Assembly (NCBI GenBank): GCA_021790195.1
Contig: JAJYIF010000012.1
Location: 1 to 64,000, forward strand
Length of the DNA stretch: 64,000 nt
Direction: 5' to 3'
Source of the DNA: Nitrospirota bacterium
GTDB lineage: Bacteria > Nitrospirota > Thermodesulfovibrionia > Thermodesulfovibrionales > UBA9159
Shown: in pieces, positions 1 through 6,445 of the stretch
Position numbering within the stretch: position 1 is the first letter of the stretch
Layout: each line of letters opens with the position of its first letter
Program-made: the position numbers and the translations under genes
The notes under the pieces: model-generated
What the model saw: the letters and a program-made list of their open reading frames with translations, nothing else
What the model was told of the DNA's origin: nothing
Databases searched by the model: none

Positions 1-2
1 CG

Positions 3-3000
3 ACCCATACATGGAAGGACAAAAACAGGATACATGAGTCCGTCAAGGGGTGGAAGACCGCAAACAGCACAATACAACACCAGTACGTCTGCTCGAAGTG
101 CCACACGGTCCATAATTCTCGCCTGCCAAGGTTGATGGTCACAAACTGTCTCAACTCAGCCCACAAAGGCCGCATGGGTAATAACGGCTCACCTGTAGTG
201 TCGGGAAGCGGCAGTGGTGTGGCAACCTGGCCGACTTGGTATAACCCGGGACTGATTTGCTCGGGTATGGCGCTGGGATGTTATCAGGACTACGGCGAGA
301 GCGCCGGAGGCAGCGGGAGCGGACGGCTGCCGGGCAGCTTCACTTCAGGCGGCTACCACTCCTATGGTTCCAATATCGTCTCATGCCATGAAAACGACAC
401 TGGAAACAACGCCGACCAGAGCTGGAACGTAAAGACACCATGGGCTGACAACACGCCGCATATTATTTCCGGTCCTTCTGCGGGTTCGTTTACAGGGTCC
501 GGCGTAAACTTCCAGGCGACAATTACGTGGACAACGGACAATCTGAGCACATCGTGCATCGATTACGGCATTACAACAGGTTATGGATCCACAATTTGCG
601 ATTCATCATCCGTAACAGGCCATAGCATGACGCTTCAGAATCTTACGAACCATACGACTTATCATTACAGGATAACATCGACGGGACCGACCGGCATAAT
701 ATCAGTTTCAGGAGACTACACCTTCTATATCTCTGTGCCGCCCACGGTCCCTTCATTGACGGCCCGTGCGGATACGCTATGCTCGGGCAGCTGTTCCATT
801 CCATTCAACTGGAGCGCCTCGACCGACCCCGACGGAGGGCCTATACAGTATTATGTTCAGGTGAGCACGGACTCCACGTTCACCTCGGTGACTTATAATT
901 CCGGCTGGATCTCGGGGACGAGCTGGACGCAGACGCTTGCTACAAACAATGTCTGGTATTGGAGGGTTCAGGCGAGGGACGCCAACCATACTACAGCCCA
1001 GGACCCTTCTTCGGTATCTTCTTCAAGCAGCTTCAGGATGTCGAACAGGATCACGTCCGGACCTTCCGCTGGAGGGTTTACTGTCTCCGGTACAAATGTT
1101 CAGGCCACCGTAACATGGGGCACCGATATCTCAAGCTCATCCTGTGTAGATTACGGATTGACGGCAGGTTACGGATATACGGTTTGCAACGCCGGTTTAG
1201 TGATAAGCCACAGCATACTCTTGCAGAATCTGACGAACCACTCGACATATCATTACAGGGTGAGGTTTGCGGACAGTTACGGCAATGCAATAACCTCGGG
1301 AGACTACACATTCTATATCTCTTTGCCGCCGACAGTGCCGGCCCTTATTCATGAAGCAAATAGCGTCTGTTCTTCAAACTGCGCGATTACCTTGCAGTGG
1401 AATGCCTCAACCGACCCTGACGGAGGACCGATCCAGTATTATGTTCAGGCAAGCACCGATTCCACGTTCACCTCGGTGACTTATAATTCCGGCTGGATCT
1501 CGGGGACGAGCTGGACGCAGACGCTCACAACGGACAATATCTGGTACTGGCGGGTGCAGGCCAGGGACGGCAACCATACGGAGGCGGTCTCGAGCTATTC
1601 TTCAAGCGATTCGTTCGCGCTGTCCAGCGTATCCCTGCCGGCAGCGCCGGCCATCATATTGCACGGTAATTACGACAGCGGCTGTTACAATACCGTTGTA
1701 ACCGTGACATGGAATCCCGTTGCAAGCACGGACGGCGGCCCCATGGATTACTACGTCTCCACCGACAGCTACGGTGATTCGGGCTGGCTGCCTTCGGGAC
1801 AGACAAGCTGGAACTTCACTAACAATGCAGGCTGGGGCGTAACATGGAAGGTGATGGCGAGGGACCACAATCACCCCTCCGCGGTGTCGGCCTGGTCGAG
1901 CTCGGAGTATTTCTATGATGTCGGCTCCACATGTTACAGCGGAAGTTGTCCCATGCTTTACACATGGGACGGCACTCAATTCATGTTTGAGGCGGACCAG
2001 TATCCGAATGGAAAGATGGGACTGTTGACCTCAAAAGGGTATGTCAAGCCTAACCCTGATGATATATATCTGATCGCAAACCGGTTTGTCCCCGGATCCG
2101 ACGGAAATTACGAGTTCCGGATGGTCGAGGAGCGGTCCGAGGTCGATTATCTGGACAAGGTCAAGTTGTATACGGTGGATATGCCATACGACAGGGATGT
2201 TTATGCTGAAATCATACCTTTTGCGGGCAGTAACGCCGACAATCCGGCATCGGTTCTTCACACAACGAGCAAGAATCTTCAGCGGCCCGTTTCAATAGTC
2301 CACGTGAATACGGGAGAGGACGTCTCGGACCTGCTTTCGGCCTCAGACGGCGAACAGCTCCTCCTGAACGACGACAAGAACAACTTTAGCTGGCAAACCC
2401 TCGAGATCGACTTCGGAGATCTTTCGCAGGCGCCCATGATAAAGCTGATAATCGACGCCACGTCTGTTTTCCCTACAACGCCTGACGGGTTTGCTCTCGC
2501 CTCGCAGCTGTCTTCGTCACCAGACCGGACAATGCTTCAGGTTCTGGACGAAAACGGCAATTGGGTCCTCGTGCCGAGGTCCACGGTGATCCTCTCCAAG
2601 CCCATGGAATTCCACAGGCCGTATGTCGTCAATCTGTCGAATATATTTCTGACGAACAAATACAAGATAAGATTGAGTTTCCTCTATAAGACCTACATTG
2701 ACTCTATCCTCTTCGATACGACGGCTGACGAAGCGTTGAGCATCAATGAAGTCCCCCTCGTTTCGGGGACGCTCGGCTATTACGGGGCAAGCACCATGAC
2801 AACGACGAGTCAGGGAGATGTAAACGGATTCATTTACGGGGCCCGGACGTCCAGAGAGTATCAGTACATGCCCGGCAATTATACGGCGTACGGAGACATA
2901 ACCCCGCTTTTGACCGGCACGGACGACAAGTTTGCGATTTTCGGAGGCGGAGACGAGGTGCGGCTGAAATTCAGTCCTGCCGCGGAAAGGCCGCCCCTTA

Positions 3001-3197
3001 CAAGGAGGAGATTCCTCCTCTATTCTCACGGATATTACAAAGATTTCAAAAAGAATACCGTCATCCCGAAGACAGTCGATCCCCTGCCGTTCAATGCGAT
3101 GAGCAACTTCCCGTATGATCCCGCCGTGGAGAATTATCCCTCGGATGACGACCATAACAGTTATCGCGAGGATTATAACACCCGCTCTTTGCCGTAG
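3..3197 (+). CDS. Partial secreted-type protein with a c-haem motif and Ig/FN3-like repeats
   Basis: The reading frame is open from the left edge of the window, so the gene is truncated 5' and its true start is not visible; the first internal ATG is at 132. Upstream of that ATG the frame encodes a haem-binding CSKCH motif (bases 90-104), so at least one c-type haem, and probably more in the missing part, is attached. The rest alternates two kinds of Ig/FN3-like module (two of each, then one more of the second kind, roughly bases 440-1920), and then a C-terminal region beginning CPMLYTWDG that I do not recognise as a named domain. Many Ser/Thr/Gly residues suggest an exported, surface or periplasmic protein. 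No enzymatic motif was seen. A role in extracellular electron transfer or adhesion is only inference. Confidence 0.85.
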   Translation, partial: THTWKDKNRIHESVKGWKTANSTIQHQYVCSKCHTVHNSRLPRLMVTNCLNSAHKGRMGNNGSPVVSGSGSGVATWPTWYNPGLICSGMALGCYQDYGESAGGSGSGRLPGSFTSGGYHSYGSNIVSCHENDTGNNADQSWNVKTPWADNTPHIISGPSAGSFTGSGVNFQATITWTTDNLSTSCIDYGITTGYGSTICDSSSVTGHSMTLQNLTNHTTYHYRITSTGPTGIISVSGDYTFYISVPPTVPSLTARADTLCSGSCSIPFNWSASTDPDGGPIQYYVQVSTDSTFTSVTYNSGWISGTSWTQTLATNNVWYWRVQARDANHTTAQDPSSVSSSSSFRMSNRITSGPSAGGFTVSGTNVQATVTWGTDISSSSCVDYGLTAGYGYTVCNAGLVISHSILLQNLTNHSTYHYRVRFADSYGNAITSGDYTFYISLPPTVPALIHEANSVCSSNCAITLQWNASTDPDGGPIQYYVQASTDSTFTSVTYNSGWISGTSWTQTLTTDNIWYWRVQARDGNHTEAVSSYSSSDSFALSSVSLPAAPAIILHGNYDSGCYNTVVTVTWNPVASTDGGPMDYYVSTDSYGDSGWLPSGQTSWNFTNNAGWGVTWKVMARDHNHPSAVSAWSSSEYFYDVGSTCYSGSCPMLYTWDGTQFMFEADQYPNGKMGLLTSKGYVKPNPDDIYLIANRFVPGSDGNYEFRMVEERSEVDYLDKVKLYTVDMPYDRDVYAEIIPFAGSNADNPASVLHTTSKNLQRPVSIVHVNTGEDVSDLLSASDGEQLLLNDDKNNFSWQTLEIDFGDLSQAPMIKLIIDATSVFPTTPDGFALASQLSSSPDRTMLQVLDENGNWVLVPRSTVILSKPMEFHRPYVVNLSNIFLTNKYKIRLSFLYKTYIDSILFDTTADEALSINEVPLVSGTLGYYGASTMTTTSQGDVNGFIYGARTSREYQYMPGNYTAYGDITPLLTGTDDKFAIFGGGDEVRLKFSPAAERPPLTRRRFLLYSHGYYKDFKKNTVIPKTVDPLPFNAMSNFPYDPAVENYPSDDDHNSYREDYNTRSLP
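873..937 (+). repeat. 65-bp intragenic repeat, copy 1
   Basis: This 65-nt stretch inside an Ig/FN3-like module is identical at the DNA level to bases 1461-1525 in the second module of the same type. Flanking sequence in the two modules differs at many positions. The identity over third codon positions points to recent gene conversion or duplication between modules. Confidence 0.9.
1461..1525 (+). repeat. 65-bp intragenic repeat, copy 2
   Basis: Identical copy of bases 873-937, lying in the second B-type Ig/FN3-like module of the same large secreted-type gene. The pair would allow module deletion or amplification by recombination. Confidence 0.9.
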
Positions 3198-3234
3198 GTA
3201 TGTATTGCAGGATTATGATGGAAGGAGGTGAAGG

Positions 3235-3297
3235 ATGAAGAAGCTTTCCTATGTGAAGCCGAAAGTGGTCGGCACGGCAAGCGTGCATCCTTGCTAA
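3235..3297 (+). CDS. 20-residue ORF, candidate RiPP-like peptide
   Basis: A 20-codon ORF begins at ATG 3235 behind a near-perfect Shine-Dalgarno (aaggaggtgaagg) and ends at TAA 3295-3297, only 37 nt after the large secreted-type gene, so it is probably co-transcribed with it. The peptide starts MKKLSYVKPKVVG and ends in HPC. The Tyr-x-x-Pro-x-Val-x-Gly pattern resembles leader motifs bound by RRE/PqqD-type proteins (for lasso peptides YxxPxL then Gly), and a C-terminal Cys is a common modification target. No maturase is visible in the window. The start signal is strong; the peptide identity is a guess. Confidence 0.55.
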   Translation: MKKLSYVKPKVVGTASVHPC

Positions 3298-3306
3298 AAG
3301 AGAGAA

Positions 3307-3326
3307 CGGGGGACCTTTGTCCCCCG
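3307..3326 (+). terminator. Strong hairpin after the small peptide ORF
   Basis: A perfect 8-bp GC-rich stem (CGGGGGAC pairing with GTCCCCCG) with a CTTT tetraloop lies ten nt after the stop codon of the 20-residue ORF. There is no clear U-tract, so it may be a transcript-stabilising hairpin or a weak intrinsic terminator. Confidence 0.45.
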
Positions 3327-3382
3327 CTTCCATCCCGCGCTTGAGTTCTCAAACAGAATCCGTTCATTTTGAGGATTGCCTG

Positions 3383-3412
3383 TTGACAATCCTTGAGCGG
3401 AGTAATTATATT
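3383..3412 (+). promoter_or_regulatory. Sigma-70 promoter for the c-di-AMP riboswitch transcript
   Basis: TTGACA at 3383-3388 and TATATT at 3407-3412 are separated by 18 nt, placing transcription start near 3419, just ahead of the riboswitch aptamer. Confidence 0.6.
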
Positions 3413-3436
3413 TTATTTATAATGTGAGAAGCAGCC

Positions 3437-3586
3437 GAGATCCATTCGCATCAGTTTGGTGAGGGATGGATGCGGGGGAACCAAAAGAGGGGCGTATTTC
3501 CCGGCACGGCCGGGGATAGGGCACTTCCAGGCCCGAGCCCGTCAGCTAACCTCGTAGGCATTTGGAAGGGCGATGGACGGAACTGG
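3437..3586 (+). promoter_or_regulatory. c-di-AMP (ydaO/yuaA) riboswitch aptamer
   Basis: The segment carries the conserved sequence hallmarks of the ydaO class: a GGGGGAACC-type block near 3473-3482 followed by a purine-rich GGGGCG stretch, and the diagnostic CCGTCAGCTAACCTCGTAGGC near 3539-3560. It is followed directly by an intrinsic terminator and then by a KimA-like potassium importer, the classic target of this riboswitch. Known biology: c-di-AMP binding to ydaO RNAs favours termination, switching potassium import off when c-di-AMP is high. Exact aptamer ends are approximate. Confidence 0.92.
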
Positions 3587-3612
3587 AGACCGCTGCCCTG
3601 CGGTCTTTTTAT
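3587..3612 (+). terminator. Riboswitch expression-platform terminator
   Basis: A 7-bp stem (agaccgc pairing with gcggtct, 3587-3593 and 3600-3606) with a 6-nt loop runs into a T-rich tract (tttttattt). It lies between the c-di-AMP aptamer and the importer start codon, as expected for transcriptional OFF control. Confidence 0.85.
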
Positions 3613-3644
3613 TTCCTCCTTTGGTCCCTTAAGTAGGAGGAGTT

Positions 3645-5459
3645 GTGTCGCTAAAGAGTTTCCTCATAGGCAGTCCAATCGAAACCATCAAAGAGAAGCA
3701 TGAGCGGCTTTCCAAGACAATGGGGCTTGCGGTATTTTCGTCGGATGCGCTGTCTTCCGTTGCTTACGGCCCTGAGGAGATACTACTCGCGCTCCTTGCC
3801 GGAGGGACCGCGCTACTTTCTTATTCCATCCCTATTGCGATCGCGATAGTCGCACTCATCGCGATAGTGGCCACATCTTATTTTCAGACGATTCATGCCT
3901 ATCCTTCGGGTGGCGGGGCATACATTGTGGCCAAAGACAATCTCGGAGATTATCCGGGCCTGGTGGCAGGGGCGGCGTTGCTCATCGATTATGTCCTGAC
4001 TGTTACGGTCAGTATCGCCGCGGGAATAGCTGCGATCACCTCCGCCTTTCCCGGCCTTCGGGACCACACGGTTGTCATGTGCCTGCTGGCCATAGTCTTC
4101 ATAATGATAATCAATTTGAGGGGCGTGAGAGAGTCGGGGAAGATATTTTCATTCCCGGTATATCTGTTTATAGGAAGCATTGTTCTTCTTATAGCGATCA
4201 GTTTCATGCATTCCTTCTCTCCAACGCACCCTACCTTGAATGAGCAGAGAGGAGCGACCGCAAGCTTGCTGCCTATATTTATCATACTCAGGGCGTTCGC
4301 CTCGGGTTGCGCGACCCTAACCGGGATAGAGGCCGTTTCAAACGGGGTCCGGGCGTTCAAGGCGCCGGAGGCGAGGAATGCGGGGATTACGCTTATCTGG
4401 ATGGCGATAATACTGGGTGTGCTGACCATAGGAATAGCCGTCTTTGCAGACCATTTCGGGATATTGCCGAATGAAAATGAGACGGTCCTCTCCCAGCTTG
4501 CGAGGACGGTATTTTCAAGGGGCCTGATTTACTATATAATCCAGTTTTCGACGGCGCTCATCCTTGTCCTCGCCGCAAACACCTCTTTCGCCGATTTCCC
4601 GAGGCTTTCTTCAATCATGGCTGCAGACCGTTATCTCCCGAGGCAGTTGAGCAACCGGGGCGACAAGCTCGTTTTTTCAAACGGCATCCTCATCCTCGGC
4701 TTTCTTTCGGCCCTGTTGATCGTTCTCTTCAGGGGAGACACCCATGCCCTCATCCCGCTTTATGCGGTCGGCGTTTTCACCGCCTTTACCCTCTCACAGG
4801 CCGGGATGGTGAAACACTGGCTCAAGAACAAGGGCGATGGATGGCTCAAGGGCATTGCTATAAACGGCGTGGGCACTGTCACCACAGGCATCGTGCTCAT
4901 AATAATCGCGAGTGAAAAGTTCGCTCACGGAGCTTGGATTGTCCTGGTGGCCATACCCAGCCTCGTTATCCTGACCAAGAAGATACACGAGCACTACCTC
5001 TCGGTCGCGCAGCAACTTTCTGTCGAACACTGCATAGCCGAAGAAAAAGAATATAAACACCACTCGGTAATTGTCCCGATCTCCGGGATACAGCAGGCTG
5101 TGGTCAATGCGATAAAATACGCAAAGGCGCTTTCGGACGATGTCACTGCGGTATATGTATACATAGATCCTACAGAGACGAAAAGGATGAAAGAGAAATG
5201 GGATGCCAACTGCATGGGAGTAAAGCTCGAGATCCTGCACTCCCCTTACAGGTCGGTGACGGAACCTCTGATGGATTACATCGACGCTATAAAAGAAAGA
5301 TATCCGGACGGCATTATCACAGTAGTCCTGCCGGAGTTCGTGCCTTCGAAGTGGTGGCACCACCTTCTGCATAACCAGACGGCGTTGTTTATTAAAGGGG
5401 TCGTGCTGTTCAAGAAGGGCGTGGTCTCCACAAGCGTCCCCTTTCACCTGAAAGGATAA
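3645..5459 (+). CDS. kimA: KimA-like potassium importer (APC superfamily permease)
   Basis: 604 residues. About twelve hydrophobic membrane segments occupy residues 20-430. They begin with the APC-type N-terminal signature (SDALSSVAYGPEEILLAL near residue 33), followed by a soluble C-terminal domain of about 170 residues resembling the USP-like tail of KimA. KimA (formerly YdaO) is a high-affinity proton-coupled K+ importer in Bacillus; the length and layout fit. The start is GTG 3645, eight nt or so after aggagg at 3635-3640. Control by the upstream c-di-AMP riboswitch strongly supports the potassium assignment over an amino-acid permease. Downstream genes for a stress protein and a Na+/K+-like ATPase suggest a cation-homeostasis block. 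Confidence 0.88.
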   Translation: MSLKSFLIGSPIETIKEKHERLSKTMGLAVFSSDALSSVAYGPEEILLALLAGGTALLSYSIPIAIAIVALIAIVATSYFQTIHAYPSGGGAYIVAKDNLGDYPGLVAGAALLIDYVLTVTVSIAAGIAAITSAFPGLRDHTVVMCLLAIVFIMIINLRGVRESGKIFSFPVYLFIGSIVLLIAISFMHSFSPTHPTLNEQRGATASLLPIFIILRAFASGCATLTGIEAVSNGVRAFKAPEARNAGITLIWMAIILGVLTIGIAVFADHFGILPNENETVLSQLARTVFSRGLIYYIIQFSTALILVLAANTSFADFPRLSSIMAADRYLPRQLSNRGDKLVFSNGILILGFLSALLIVLFRGDTHALIPLYAVGVFTAFTLSQAGMVKHWLKNKGDGWLKGIAINGVGTVTTGIVLIIIASEKFAHGAWIVLVAIPSLVILTKKIHEHYLSVAQQLSVEHCIAEEKEYKHHSVIVPISGIQQAVVNAIKYAKALSDDVTAVYVYIDPTETKRMKEKWDANCMGVKLEILHSPYRSVTEPLMDYIDAIKERYPDGIITVVLPEFVPSKWWHHLLHNQTALFIKGVVLFKKGVVSTSVPFHLKG

Positions 5460-5499
5460 AGCTAATCTGTCTGTCAGATTCTCAATTACCGCCCCTCAG

Positions 5500-5560
5500 C
5501 CCCTCCTAAAATAGGAGGGGATCTTTTGGTGTCCGATTCCCCTCCTTGGTTAAGGAGGGG
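5500..5560 (+). repeat. Two tandem hairpins with shared arms
   Basis: Two perfect hairpins with nearly the same arms stand side by side: cccctcct/aggagggg (5500-5507 and 5513-5520) followed by atctttt, and cccctcctt/aaggagggg (5539-5547 and 5552-5560). The first could terminate the potassium importer transcript. The repeated arms resemble a REP-type intergenic repeat. The right arms contain perfect Shine-Dalgarno sequences, but no start codon follows at suitable distance. Confidence 0.6.
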
Positions 5561-5576
5561 CCGGGGTAGTTTGTGA

Positions 5577-5599
5577 TTTGGCAGGTTAACGGCTATAAT
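5577..5599 (+). promoter_or_regulatory. Predicted leaderless promoter of the universal stress gene
   Basis: TATAAT at 5594-5599 lies exactly six nt before ATG 5606, with TTGTGA (5571-5576) 17 nt upstream as a possible -35. Initiation about seven nt after the -10 would put the transcript start on the start codon. Confidence 0.5.
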
Positions 5600-5605
5600 T
5601 TGGCT

Positions 5606-6445
5606 ATGTACAGGAGGGTCCTCGCCGCGGTAAACGAGTTTACGAATTCAGAGTCGGCGGCCCATTATGCAATAGCCCTTTCAGAGTCCTCTCAGGCAAA
5701 ACTTCTCCTCGTCTTTGTCGCCCGCGAAGGTATTGACAAGGAAACATTCAAGCAGGCTGAGTCCGCGCTTGAGAGACTCTTCATGGAAGCCGAGGCCCGC
5801 GGGGTTGAAGTCGAGAGCGTCACAGAGAAGGGCGATCCCCTCAAGAAAATATGTGACATAGCCAGGAAAGACGACATAGACATCGCCTTTACGGCCACGA
5901 GGAGAGAAGACGTATCAAAGCGGTTTTTTGTGAGGACGCTTGCGAGAGACCTCATGCTGAGGCTGCCGTGCTCCGTTGCGATGGTGAGGGTTGTCCGCAT
6001 GGGGAAGACCCATCCCAGGAATGTCCTCGTTCCCTTGAGGGGCCATATGATCCGAATTGAAGAAAGGGCCTGTTTTGTTGCGAGTCTTGCCAGGGCCTTC
6101 GGCGCGCATGTCACTCTCTTTCATCTGCATAACCCGATAACGAGTTTTTTCGGCGGAGAAATACACCTGAAACCGGCCGAAAGAGCAGAACGCATACCAA
6201 AGGACATCGAAGACTTTACGAGATGTTTAAGAGAATACGGCATCGGGCACGAAAATAAGTCGGGCTACGGCGCCGTCTCGAGGGCGATAACCATAGAAGC
6301 GGCGCACAGACGCAACGACCTTATAGTGATGGGGGCAAGTGAAAGGAGTCTTTTCAGGAGCATCACAAGGGGTAATCCCGTCGAGGAGGTCCTCAGGGAA
6401 ACGCCATGCAATCTTATAATCCTGAGGCCTGAGCATGAGGCCTGA
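5606..6445 (+). CDS. Tandem universal stress protein
   Basis: 279 residues from ATG 5606 (MYRRVLAAVN); a GTG at 5573 would add eleven residues, but the -10 element TATAAT lies between them and the shorter start matches the family. Two UspA folds are seen: residues about 2-135, and about 140-279, the latter ending with the nucleotide-binding signature (LIVMGASERSLFRS, then G-N-P and a final hydrophobic strand NLIIL). Such proteins bind ATP or other nucleotides in the cytoplasm and modulate stress or transport partners. Its stop overlaps the ATG of the P-type ATPase by one base, so the two are translationally coupled, suggesting a regulatory or energetic link to cation transport. Confidence 0.88.
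   Translation: MYRRVLAAVNEFTNSESAAHYAIALSESSQAKLLLVFVAREGIDKETFKQAESALERLFMEAEARGVEVESVTEKGDPLKKICDIARKDDIDIAFTATRREDVSKRFFVRTLARDLMLRLPCSVAMVRVVRMGKTHPRNVLVPLRGHMIRIEERACFVASLARAFGAHVTLFHLHNPITSFFGGEIHLKPAERAERIPKDIEDFTRCLREYGIGHENKSGYGAVSRAITIEAAHRRNDLIVMGASERSLFRSITRGNPVEEVLRETPCNLIILRPEHEA

Noticed and set aside
873-1525. Repeated blocks considered as a CRISPR or tandem repeat array
   Set aside because: There are only two long copies, in frame within a coding sequence of repeated protein modules; no spacer pattern.
2517-3155. 212-codon antisense ORF inside the large secreted-type gene
   Set aside because: It is a shadow of the real gene on the other strand, without ribosome binding site or recognisable domains.
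5496-5572. Tandem hairpins considered as a small RNA or further riboswitch
   Set aside because: No conserved aptamer motif; the pattern fits a terminator and a REP-like repeat.
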